From contig NC_079511.1 in assembly GCF_000801105.2 (NCBI RefSeq), positions 17,197,792-17,261,791 on the forward strand: a DNA stretch of 64,000 nucleotides, given 5' to 3'. This stretch comes from Raphanus sativus (Eukaryota > Streptophyta > Magnoliopsida > Brassicales > Brassicaceae). Under the pieces are notes generated by a model. The model ran no database searches. It was not told the DNA's origin and was given only the letters and a program-made list of their open reading frames with translations. Shown one piece after another: positions 30,875-41,324 of this stretch. The first letter of the stretch is position 1, and every line of letters begins with the position of its first letter. The translations under genes and the position numbers were made by a program.

Positions 30875-32218
30875 TCAGGTCATTGATCTAGTCATGGTAT
30901 AAACTGATCGGGCAGGTTCTCCGAAGGGCGGGTCTTGTTCAGGTCCCTGAGTGTCGTGACCTGATGTGTCTTGTTCAGGTCCCTGAGTGTCGTGACCTGA
31001 TGTCTTATTGCCCCCGGAGATATTGGTCGGATTAGGCTCGAAGGAGTCTGAATTCTGAGGAATATCTCCAGTTCTGGTGTTGTTCTCCGGAGTCTGGGTC
31101 GTTTCTTCGGATGCGCTTTCAAAAGCAGAACGACTCCTGGTCCTGACTGCGTAGAAAGGTGAATCCGAGGTCTTGATCTTGCCCCCGGAGGTATGCTTTT
31201 TAAAGCTACGAATTCTGGTTTTTGGGAACCAGTCCGTTGTAAGAACTTGGGTTGCTACCGTCTGGGGGTAGCTACCTTCCGTTTGCTCTTTCGGCTTGCT
31301 ATCGATCTCAGCTTTGGTAGCTATGTCGATACTTGGCTTTTCGTTTCCCTCTACGGGTATGATCTGTTTTACGAGGGGGTCTGATGTTGACGCTAGAGCA
31401 GCCGGCACGTCTGCTGAGGAGTTCTCTCCTAGTGGGATCCTTGTTAGCTCGAATTTTTCGAACTGCCTAGTGAGGTTCTGGACGACTCCGAGATATGCCC
31501 CCATTCTTTCGTCCGTCGTTTCGTATTCTCCGTGAAACTGGCTAGCTACTAGCTGTGAATCACTATAAGCGTTTAGCTCTCGAATTCCGAGGCTTAGGGA
31601 GAGTTTCAACCCTGCGATTAGTGCTTCATATTCAGCTTCGTTGTTTGAGGCGCTGAATCCGAGCCTATAGGACTGCTCGATGGTTTCTCCTGCTGAAGAG
31701 GTCAGCCTTAGACCGATACCGGAGCCTTGTTTTGATGAGGCTCCGTCGACATACAGGCTCCACTTTGGAGATTCCATTTCGGAGTCTAATTGCTCGGATG
31801 CGAGCTCAATGACAAAGTCGGCAAGGACCTGAGCCTTCGCTGCTGCTCGAGGTCTGTACTCGATGTCGTATTCACTGAGCTCTATGGCCCATTTAGCCAA
31901 TCGCCCTGACTAGCTGGGGCTGTGTAATATTATTCGTAATGGTTGTGAGGTCATCACGACGATCGAGTGCGATTGGAAGTAAGGTCGTAATTTTCTGGCA
32001 GCTGTTACGACTGCTAGCGCTAATTTTTCCATTGTAGGGTACCTAGTTTCGGCGTCTATCAGACTCTTGCTAGTGTAATAGACAGGTCTTTGTTCGTTTT
32101 GTTCCTCTCGTACCAGCACGCCGCTGACTGCAGCAGTTGATACAGTGAGGTACAGATACAGTGGCTCTCCTACTACAGGTTTTGACAGGATCGGAGGTTC
32201 GGAGAGGTAAGCTTTCAA
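30875..32218 (-). pseudogene. RNase H regions and linker of C
   Basis: 32218-31910 holds the degenerate gypsy RNase H and ends at a stop (SPS then TAG) where B continues. 31900-30875 holds the second RNase H (LYVDGASSKQGSG, NNEAEYEALIAG, AYSDSQLVASQ) and the linker. The linker has a tandem 36-bp duplication encoding the Thr-Leu-Arg-Asp region (30940-31000), also in D at 47265-47335. The piece between linker and integrase (30720-30900) differs from B and may be a small rearrangement. Confidence 0.8.
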
Positions 32219-33312
32219 TTGTTTGAAGGCTTCCTCGCATTTCTCGTCCCATATGAACTTCTTATTATTTTTTAGAAGTTTATAGAATGGGAGGACTTAT
32301 CGGTTGACCTGGATATGAATCGATTTAATGCTTCGATTCTTCCAGTCAATCTTTGTACCTCTCTGGTTGTCTTAGGTGACGGCATTTCCAGGAAGGTTGC
32401 TATCTGTTTCGGGTTGGCTTCGATGCCTCTTTCGGTTACGAGGTAGCCGAGAAACTCGCTTGAAGGTACCCCGAAGGTGCACTTAGCAGGGTTGAGCTTC
32501 ATATCGTATTTGTTGAGGATATCGAAGCATTCCTTAGGTGGGAAATGTAGTTTTCTCCAATTAAGGATTTGACTAGCATATCATCAATATAGACCTCCAT
32601 GGTTTTCCCGAGCTGGCCAGCGAACATTTTTTTCACTAGCCTTTGATAGGTAGCTTCTGCATTTTTTAAATCGAATGGCATGACCTTATTGCAATAGGTC
32701 CCTCATTCAGTTATGAATGCGGTTTTCTCTTGATCGTCGGGATCCATCATGATTTGATTGTACCCTGAAAAGGCATCCATGAAGGACAGGAGCTGGTGGC
32801 CAGCAGTGGCCTCGACCAAACGATCGATGTGAGGTAACGGGAAGCTGTCTTTGGGACAAGCTTTATTTAGGTCAGTGAAATCTACGCAGATTCTCCATTT
32901 CCCGTTCTTCTTTTTTTACAACTACTGGATTAGCTAGCCAGTCTGGGTAATGTACCTCACGAATGGACCCAGCTTTCGTAAGTCGGTCAACCTCGTCGTT
33001 AACAGCTTGAGCCTTTTCTAGGCCTAGCTTGCGACGCTTTTGTTTGATCGGTTTGAAAGTGGGGTCTACATTAAGCTTGTGAGCAGTGACTTCGGCGTTT
33101 ATACCCTTCATGTCACTGGTGGTCCATGCAAAGGTTCCGACGTTTCTTTTTAGAAAGTCGATGAGCTCCTTCTTAGTCTCGAGAGGTAGCTCGGATCCGA
33201 TACTCACTTGCTTTTCAGGATTTGAATCGTCGATACTAACTTGCTCGGTGAGGTTCTTAGGGGGACCTCGAATATTCTGTTGTATCTCACGACCCTCCTG
33301 GATCTGTAATTG
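32219..33312 (-). pseudogene. RT of C, broken into several frames
   Basis: N-terminal frame 33207-32872 (to KKEEREMEN, one extra T in a run shifts the frame), then pieces at 32681-32499 (VYIDDMLVKS) and 32502-32272. At least three frameshifts plus a Tyr-to-His style decay in between (32700-32870). Not functional. Confidence 0.85.
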
Positions 33313-33321
33313 CTATTGGGG
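33306..33321 (-). promoter_or_regulatory. Readthrough-type stop (C)
   Basis: TAG at 33313-33315 in CAA-TAG-CAA-TTA; the frame is open on both sides locally and the downstream Met codon of B is ATA here. Confidence 0.72.
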
Positions 33322-33720
33322 TGATTCTTTGAGAATTTCGAATCCTCCCAGGTAACAGATCCTGGAGATCTTTCGATTACCATGCACAGTAGATATCCCT
33401 TCAGGTGTCGGGAATTTCACACATTGGTGATAAGTTGAAGCTACTGCTTTCATCTTATGGATCCAAGGTCTTCCTAGGATCGCGTGATACGGGAAAGGTC
33501 TGTCGATGACTTCGAAATTCATCATTTTCATGATTCCGCCGGCTATAATTGGGAGCTTAATAGTTCCCAATGAGGTAGCTGTTTCTCCGGAAAAGCCTAC
33601 GAGATTAGCTTTTTGGCCAATAATTTTGTAGTCGTCTATTTCCATCCCTTTCAGGGTGTTGTAGAGAATAAGGTCAACAGAGCTTCCTGTGTCTATCATA
33701 AGTTTAGGCACCTCGTATCT
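33313..33720 (-). pseudogene. Aspartic protease of C
   Basis: LMIDTGSSVDLIL active site, GFSGET and HAILGRPWI are intact. A deletion of about 70 bp relative to B at 33720 removes the segment before the active site and breaks the link to gag. Confidence 0.8.
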
Positions 33721-35770
33721 CTATAGAAGGAAATCTTAGTATTGGACTCGGGGTTGGGAGGCTTAGGTCCAGTGTTAGACACAGCCTTCCGTACGTGATT
33801 TTTAATAGAATTAACGGAGTCTTGACAAATGTCAGATCCTCCAAGGATACAGTCCACCCTCGAGTTGGGGCTCGATTGAGTTGACGGTTTACTCAGGAGG
33901 GCCTCGATTTGTAGGCTCTTTTCCTGTGGGAATTTTCCAAGGATCATATCAACTCTCTTCTTGGGAGCTGGGGGTGGCGAATTTGTCTCCTTCTCAGGTG
34001 ACCTTTCGCGTTTCGGAGAGGTATCTCTGGGACCTCTTTTTTGATAGGGCTGTGGCTTTTTGAGGTCCACGCCTTTTATTTCTCCGGCTGCAAATTTGGC
34101 TGCCAGTTGTCGTAGGAGATCCCAAGACTCCTCAGTTGAGTGTCATTTCCGATCGTGATAGGAGCAATGTTTGCTCTCGTCGTAGCCTTTCGACTAGGGA
34201 GCTTTAGTTGTCGCGGCGACAAGTTTTTTCCCTTTGTCATCCTCGACTGCATAAGAATGCTCTCCTTGGGTCCGACTGTTTCGGAAGTTCTCCTTTTTAT
34301 GAGGTCCTTTCTAATCCGAGGCTTCACCTTTCGGGTGATTCTGGGGTTTCTTGTGGAGTTTATCCAGTGCAGCTGTTTCCTCTTCCAAGGTAACATATCT
34401 AGAGGCTTTATGAAGTGCATCATCGATAGTTGGAGGAGGGTTGAGTGTCAGCTCCGACCAGAATTCTGATTTATACCAGAGACCTCTTCTAAGGGCCTCG
34501 ATGGCAACTTGATCGTTGGGGTTTGAGAGCTTAGTTCTCACTGCTCTTAATTTTTCGATGTAGGCTCGTAGCGAGTCTCCCACTCCTTGTCTAACTTTCC
34601 AGAGGTCAGCCTCGGATGCTTGCTTTAGGATATGAGTCGAGTACTGCTTCATGAAGGCATTACTTAACTGGTCGAAACTGTCTATCGAATTTGGCTCAAG
34701 ACCAGAGAACCATTCGAGGGCTGTTCCGACCAGGTTATCGGCGAATGTCCTGCAATAATCTGCCTCGCATTCTTCTTTCGTAAAGTGAGCCTTCACGATA
34801 GCTAACCGGAAGACTCTTAAGTAGGCCTTCGGGTCTGAGGTCCCGTCGTACTCGGGNNNNNNNNNNNNNNNNNNNNNNNNNNNNNNNNNNNNNNNNNNNN
34901 NNNNNNNNNNNNNNNNNNNNNNNNNNNNNNNNNNNNNNNNNNNNNNNNNNNNNNNNGATCCTAATTTTTCGGGTATCTCTTATGTAAGAGCCGGTAATTC
35001 TTTCAGTGAATAGAGTCCTACTGGTCTCCTCGGTCAAGCTCTCGATCTCGGGAGCTGAGCTCGTTGCCTTGTGGACTTGAGCACCCAGTTTTTGGAGAGC
35101 TGTGTGAGTCCGCTCCATATATCTACGAATAGCCTCAGGTCCCTCTAGAGGAAGGACAGTCGGGTCATCGTTAGGTACCTGACGAACATGTACCTGGCGA
35201 ACAGGTCCCTGATGGAATCGTGTTCGATCATTTTTCCAAGTGCTCGGTGGGCTGATTTGCTCACTGGCTATTGGGTTATTTTGACGAGTTAGGTTAGTGG
35301 GGCGAGCTGTAGGATCAGCATCCGTCCTTTGATGTTCACCCGGATTCGTGTTTAGGTTTCTGGCCCGAAACACCAGAGCTGACGTTCTGCCCCCGGACGG
35401 GTCGGATACTCCTTCTCCTGACCTAAGAATAGGTGGTGGAGGAGGTAAGCGAGCGCTCTGACCAGTAACCTGATCGGGAATAGAGCTAGTCGATGCTATG
35501 TTGCTTTCCATAGCACTGGTGAGGGGTGGACTGAACACGGGAGCTGTCCTAGCATGAGGCGTTTAGAAAGCTGGTCCCTGTTCTCCTGAACCAGTGTTAT
35601 CAAGAGAAAAGTCTAGATGCATCATCATGAGACGATCTCAGAGAGCTGAGCCTCCGTCTGGTTCGGAGCAGGTTGGTGCTGAGGGGTAACGAGGGCTAGG
35701 AGCCCTGGGTCGATCCCACTGGAGGTTTTCGTGTTGGCTGCTCCAGCACTGTTCATCGAGATACTGTTCA
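33721..35770 (-). pseudogene. Gag of C, with assembly gap
   Basis: Frames: 35816-35625 N-terminus beginning in the MNSIS repeats; 35538-34735 proline-rich region up to the capsid start; 34796-34311 capsid (NLVGTALEWF, SFDQLSNAFMKQY, ALRRGLWYKSELW-like); then linker and a damaged knuckle region; then the basic SPKRERSPEKETNSPPP segment. Several frameshifts. Confidence 0.78.
34857..34956. other. Assembly gap of exactly 100 N
   Basis: The flanks CTCGGG and GATCCTAA join exactly as CGGGGATCCTAA does in B, so no known gag sequence is missing here. Confidence 0.95.
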
Positions 35771-35960
35771 TCGAGATACTGTTCATCGAGATACTGTTCA
35801 TCGAGATACTATTCATCGAGATACTGTTCTTCCAGTTCTGTTCATCCGAGTACTGTTCATCGAGATACTGTTCATCGAGATACTGTTCACCGAGATACTG
35901 TTCATCGAGATACTGTTCTTCCAGTACTGTTCATCCGAGTACTGTTCATCGGGATACTAT
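35748..35960 (-). repeat. 15-bp ATG-bearing repeats at gag start of C
   Basis: About fourteen units; the five nearest gag are in frame with it (MNSIS five times), then a 14-bp unit shifts the frame. Confidence 0.88.
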
Positions 35961-36035
35961 TCAGTGGTTAGATGAATTTGTTGTCTGATCGACTGGATTC
36001 ATCTTTAAGTTGGAGTAAGGGATTCCATTGTTTCT

Positions 36036-36054
36036 TCCCCACAGACGTCGCCAA
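36036..36054 (-). promoter_or_regulatory. Primer binding site of C
   Basis: Minus strand TGGCGACGTCTGTGGGG; one change (C to A) from B and D within the tRNA-complementary part. Confidence 0.75.
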
Positions 36055-36055
36055 T

Positions 36056-36562
36056 TGTGAGGGACTAAACTCACTACCCAGTTTTTAGGTCAGGTTAAGA
36101 TTAAAAGGAAGATAACGTGGGCTGAATCCCGTAAGAACTTATAAGATGAATGATGATTTTATTGATGATTTTGGGTAAAGAATATGTTTACAAAGATGTT
36201 TATACTGTTTACAAAGAAAGTAAAGTTTTTGAGAGCTTGTGTGTGAAACGGGTTCCAATCCTTTTTTCTTGATTGATTTTCTCTTTAAATAGCCCCAGGG
36301 TCCATCTGTTGCTACCAACAGGTTCCCGAGATCCCCTCCGTGATTTGAGGGATTTGTAACAGCTCCCCTTTGACCGGGTCTTGCGCATGTTTACTTGTCA
36401 ATGAGCTGCCTCTTTTCCTTGACCTCTCTGATGAACATCTCCAGCTCACAGCCTCCGGATCTGACTTAGCTAATTTTGAAGATTGAATTCATGATGGGCC
36501 TTTTGCGGCCCGTTATCATTTCTTGTCTATCACTAGCTAGGGGGTCATATTTGGGCCCAACA
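36056..36562 (-). repeat. 5' LTR of C
   Basis: 507 bp, TG..CA, followed by TCTAG. TATA-like box at 36283-36292. Confidence 0.94.
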
Positions 36563-36567
36563 TCTAG

Positions 36568-36710
36568 GAGAGGTGTTTCCAGCCATGTGGGTTATGGATA
36601 TGATGAGAAGAGGTTGTTTCTTGCCCCCAGGTGGCTGGGATGGAGACCTTTTGCAGGAATAAATGAGATATCCCTTCCGCCTATCATCATCGTCACGTAG
36701 TTTAGGACTG
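36568..36710. other. Leader region of J
   Basis: Sequence between the C insertion and the J primer site; purine- and pyrimidine-rich, no ORF supported. Confidence 0.4.
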
Positions 36711-36731
36711 CTCCTCCTTCTAGCGCCAAAC
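36711..36731 (-). promoter_or_regulatory. Primer-binding-like site of J
   Basis: Minus strand AGTTTGGCGCTAGAAGGAGG, matching the site of F and, less well, that of G. It defines the LTR border at 36732. Confidence 0.7.
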
Positions 36732-37095
36732 TGTTAGGGTATTTTATGGTACAAGCGATTCGTGCTCAGCCTACAGAATGATAGGAGGGAGGAGATAAGT
36801 AGTCGTAGTGCTTTCTCCTGCTTCAGTGGTCGATGAACCAAGAGATCCTGCTTTTAGGATACTGCCATAAGGATTTGGACCAGTATATATCATCAAGGCC
36901 TTCGTTCCCGCAAGGGGTATTGGTCGTTAGGCAAGGGCTGCCTATCTGTGGTGAGGCCCGCAGGGTCCATAATGAAGGACGCAAGGTCTTCATGATGTAT
37001 AGTCGATGGTTCCTGGTTCTGAAGGTTCTTTCTAGGTTCTAAGTCAGGGAACTATGGAAGAAGAGGGGATTTATAGCTGCATCCTACAGTGGGGA

Positions 37096-37140
37096 TTGCC
37101 TATGTACCCCTCGGAAGGGGATCAAGCCATTCGTAGTTCA
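37096..37140 (-). other. Conserved module (J copy)
   Basis: Minus strand GAACTACG, GGCTTGATC, hairpin CCCCT-TCCG-AGGGG, then TACATAGGCA. The stem differs in sequence from that of G but still pairs. Confidence 0.65.
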
Positions 37141-37145
37141 TATAT

Positions 37146-37255
37146 TGGAGGTGCATAGCCTAATAGAGGCGCGGAGCATTGTACAGGCACGGAGCCTTGT
37201 AGAGGCGCGGAGCCTGATGGAGGCACGTAGCCTGATAGGCACGTGGCCTTGTAGT
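37146..37255. repeat. GAGGCGCGGAGCCT short tandem repeats
   Basis: Five to six units of about 18-20 bp, GAGGCnCGGAGCCTTGTA. Confidence 0.75.
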
Positions 37256-38122
37256 TGATAGGAGTCATCTATTGTAGAGGACACATGGTCGGAATAGATG
37301 ACGGGATCGTCGGGATGCTGCAGTGGGCATGGAGCTTCGATATGCTTCATGGAGCATGGAGTGTTCCTGTCGATGAGCTGGAGACTATAGCCTGAGCAAA
37401 TATATAGAGTTATAGACGTGCTGCCATGAACATGGACGTCATCTTGTTGGTGATGATCGCAGGGATTCGTCCTCCAATAGACATGTCGGTTGAGATTGTC
37501 TTTTTGGTCAATTCATGCCTTAGTAGCCGTCGAATTGACTATGGGGTTTATGTCTTCTGTAGATGGACGTCTTCCTCTACTGTGGACATGCAACAATCAG
37601 TATAGAGCCCCATCTCCCTGATAGTAATCGTCGGGATCAACCTATTATAGGCGAATCCAAGTGGAATGTCTTCTTGGCGTGAGATATTGACTTGGCGGCT
37701 GTAGAACTTGTGATCTCTGTAGAAGAACGTGTTCACCTCCTCTTTTAGGGTTTATTAACTCTTTTCTTATAATAGAAGTCGTGCCTCCTCTCTAGTATTT
37801 GGAAATATTCACTTTATTCTTAGATAATAGAATACTTCCATTTTTATTAAAGGCGGCTCCATGTGTTGGAATACTTCTTCTTTCTTCTCTTGGATTTAAG
37901 GAGATTTGACCATTTTATGATAAATATGGATGTTTACCTTTATCTTGAAGTTTTCCTTTTTACTTAGAGGCAAGAGTAATTATCTGGCCCGGAACCTTGA
38001 ACCCGGACAAGGGTCGGGCTTGGACAGGGGTCAGACCTGGACAGGGGTCGGGCCTGGACAGGGGTCGGACCCTGGAAGTCGGAAGCTAGAGAAATCTCCT
38101 CATGGATTATTATTCCCCAACA

Positions 38123-38245
38123 GGTTTGTACCTGAAACAGAAGAAAAAAAAATTATGAGATTTTTGAACAATTGTAAAACCTAAACAAAATCTAACTAAA
38201 GAAGATCTAATGGCGATCGAAGCTCCCCGGCAATGGCGCCAAATT
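38123..38245 (-). other. Leader and primer site of Athila-like element H
   Basis: The minus strand reads TGGCGCCATTGCCGGGGA at 38241-38224, close to the tRNA-Asp primer site typical of Athila elements, preceding a leader cut by J. Confidence 0.75.
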
Positions 38246-38602
38246 TAATACCACTCAAATTACCCTAAGGAGTGAATTACTCTCATCAAAAGAGGTCAAT
38301 TTATAGTACTTATGGATCGAATCCACAAGGAGCCAAGGCACACACTAGATCTAATAGTTATTATTAAGCTAGGTTAACAGTAAATAGATTAGTAAAGGAA
38401 TATAGTAAAGCAGTAAATAAATAAAACACTAAACAAGATGAAAAATATAATTGTTTAGCTTGGCAAAGAGTTGTTTGATGGAAGGATGGTAGCTAGATCT
38501 AGGGTTTCTATTCAGGTACTGGAGATTATAATAGCTATATATGCCTTAACAAATTGTTTGCATGATATTATAGAACTCAGCCGCTTATCAATCAGCGATG
38601 TC
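38246..38602 (-). repeat. Partial LTR of element H
   Basis: Begins TAATACCACTCAAATTACC (TG end mutated to TA). Diverged homologue of the LTR of element I, which was inserted into it at 38603; the rest should lie beyond the window. Confidence 0.75.
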
Positions 38603-39960
38603 TGATAGTGCTCAAGTTACCCAGTAGAGCTTACTCTCTCAAATAAGAGGTACAGCTGTAGTACTTAGGGATCGAATCACGAGGAGCTAGGGAACCAATT
38701 AAATAAAATCTACTAATCAATCCTAGGCAATGTTGGTTTATATGATAGAAATGAAAATAACAATTCCTAAAATGAGCAAGGTAGTTGCTCTAACTAACAA
38801 TATGATGGGTTGTTTAAATGTGATAAAGAGTGTTGGACATAGGGTTTCTATTCAGGAATGAAGATTATAATCTCTATAAATGCTTTGACAAGTTGCTTGC
38901 ATGATACTATAGATCTCAGCCGCTTAACTCAAGTGAAGTATCACTGGTTAAAATATCTAGATCTCTGGCCACACTTTTCGCATGACGACACAGAAAAAGA
39001 GTCGGTCGATATCCTTTTGAGATATCGAGCGATATACCTTTCGCAGCGCCGATCGATTCACATGTCGGGATATCGATCGACGGCTTCTAGATCTGCCTAG
39101 GCGCGAACCGAATATGACCACAAGGTCTCAAGGAGGAACTGTCGTTCTTCTCAACGAGAGACAGCAAGCTCAAATGGATAATTCAAGATAATCAAAGATC
39201 CTAGTGATCTATGTTCTAGTTAGCTAATCTAAAACAAGCATAGAGTGCAATCCATTTGATGAGTATCACAACTTAGCAATTATAGTTTGGGGCTAATCCC
39301 ACAAACCTATTTAAACCCTAGATCTAACAAGTAGACTACTCAGACATAGCTAAACAATTCATAACAATAGATAGATGAAAGAATTGCATAGATAGAATAA
39401 AGTAGAAATACAAAAGGAGATAAGAAATCTCTCCAATCTCTCTCAAACAAATAAAACTCAAGTCTCTCTCTCACACTATCTGCTTTGAGGGTTGTTAAAA
39501 GCTTGCTTCTTTCGAAGGCTCAAGATTGCCGTCAAAAGTACTTAGCAGGAGTATTTAAGCATTTCCATTAGATTAAAAATTCGTTAGGGGCAATCTCGTA
39601 ATTTGGTGAAGTCTTGGTGAAGTAGTCGGCTAAACCATTTCGTCCTCGATATCGATCGACAACACTGAATGTGTATCGATCGATTATAATCTTCTAGTAC
39701 GCGGATCTTCTCAGCTACATCGATCGACAACTCAAGATGAGTATCGATCGATTATAATCGCAATGTTGACTTCCGACTTAGTCTTGAATGGTCAACTCGG
39801 GTGTATCATCTCTTGCACTCCAAAATGCTCCAAAAACATCACTTTCTCACAAAATGCTCCTGAACTTGAAAACATACCTAACAGGCTAGAAAATAGATTA
39901 AATATATAATAAAATACTAGTATACCATGGTTAAAAACGGGTAAAATCCATGGTATATCA
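38603..39960 (-). repeat. 3' LTR of element I
   Basis: 1358 bp, TGATAGTGCTC..GGTATATCA, same family as the solo LTR at 5072. ATCGATCGA palindromes near 39650-39760. Confidence 0.92.
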
Positions 39961-39980
39961 ACTCCCCAGACCTACTCCTT
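39961..39980 (-). promoter_or_regulatory. Polypurine tract of element I
   Basis: Minus strand GGAGTAGGTCTGGGGAGT beside the 3' LTR. Confidence 0.8.
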
Positions 39981-41324
39981 TGCTTGTCCTCAAGCAAAAA
40001 CAATAGTCTTTGGAAAAGGTTTGGAAATAGCATGAACTCAAAGATTCAATATATTGAAGTCATCACTCTATGGGTTTGCAATTCATGTCTAAACATCCTA
40101 ATCACAGAAGTTCATCATGCCTTATCCTAGCTTAACAACCAAAATCATCTAGTCAACAACTTAGCAATTCTCATCTGACATTCTCCTCTACTAACCTCAT
40201 TTCTTAACATAAAATAAAAGTGCAGGCTTTACCTTGGGAGTATCGATCAAAGGACACATGGATTCAACTCAAACAAGTATCTGAACACACATGTAGTCTT
40301 CTCTGATCCCTTTCTCCCCTCTTCTCTCTTCTCTGGATCTCTTATTAGTTTCAATTTCAACAGGTTTCGATGCCACATAGGTCATCTAGTACATCTCATT
40401 GACATTTGCATTGTAACTCATACATTTTTTGACAAAGTGTAGCAAATAATGGGGTTCGGTACGCAACTTATCCCTCGTTTCCACAATGTGTGATCATTCT
40501 TGATATTTAGAATACTGGGGTCGCAGGAATCACTCCTACCCCTCAGCCTCTCAAGAAATCATTTCAATCTTTTATAACATAAACTTAGATCTCGAGATGC
40601 CGAAGAAAGAGAAGGAAGGGAACCAGAAACACACATACTTTTTACATTCCAGACCTGTAGGAGGATTCCGATCCAGTGATTTCCAAGCCCCAAGACAAGC
40701 AAATAAGTCCGTATTAGTGTTGGAGGTCAGTTTTGGTTCCTTCAAACAATCTTAGCTAGTGGATATAGATGGCAAGTTGATCCACTTTAGCATCTTTAGT
40801 ACTATCTGCAATCAGTAATCTAGAATGGTGCTAAGAGTGGTCAGACAATCAAATATAAATCCATCTCAATGTTCCTATTTAATTCTTATGCGAAAAATAA
40901 TTTTGAAAAACAATTTAAATAAAAACCAAAATAAAAAACACATATTAGTAAACTCCCCCCAGACTTAAATTACACTGTCCCAATGTAACACAGACGGTGG
41001 TGAGGTAAATAAAATAAAGCATAATTAATTAATATAACAAGTTAGAATGAATAAACCTGATCGACAAGATGTCGATCGATTCGTAGTGGTATATGTCGAT
41101 CGTTAGTAATGGTCGTGTGGTGTCGAGCGATATGAATGGTGAATGTCGGTCGATGGAATTATCATTCTACTTGGATCTAATAAAAACTGCAAAATAAATC
41201 TGAAAATAATAAAAGCAAAAATGAAAAATAAAATAAAATAAAGAAAAAGAAAACCTAATAGTGGGTTGCCTCCCACTCAGCGCTTGGTTATAGTCATTTA
41301 GCTTGACTGTGGTAGGTAAGTGAC
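39981..41324. other. 3' non-coding region of element I
   Basis: AT-rich, no ORF supported. TCGATCG motifs cluster at 41060-41160. Confidence 0.6.

Larger units (their letters stand above)
27117..36562 (-). mobile_element. Element C: Tat-clade Gypsy retrotransposon
   Basis: LTRs at 27117-27625 and 36056-36562, perfect duplication TCTAG (27112-27116, 36563-36567), same plan as B. The LTRs differ at roughly 22 sites plus small indels (about 4 percent). Contains an assembly gap in gag. RT is shattered, but the integrase catalytic residues are intact. Confidence 0.96.
14016..38122 (-). mobile_element. Element J: decayed Tat-like element, split by B and C
   Basis: Three pieces (14016-17025, 26349-27116, 36568-38122) become continuous when B, C and one copy of each target duplication are left out. 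Recognisable parts are an integrase C-terminus at 14655, a primer-binding-like site at 36711-36731 and an LTR at 36732-38122. RT, protease and gag are missing or unreadable. Left boundary uncertain; a left LTR was not found. Confidence 0.6.
36732..38122 (-). repeat. 5' LTR of J (probable)
   Basis: Starts TGTTAGGG next to the primer site and ends TTCCCCAACA, which are inverted partners. It contains the conserved TACGTAGGCA-type module (37096-37140), an array at 37146-37250 and GGGTCGGACCTGGACAG repeats at 37995-38085. The second LTR was not found, so the right edge is inferred. Confidence 0.6.
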
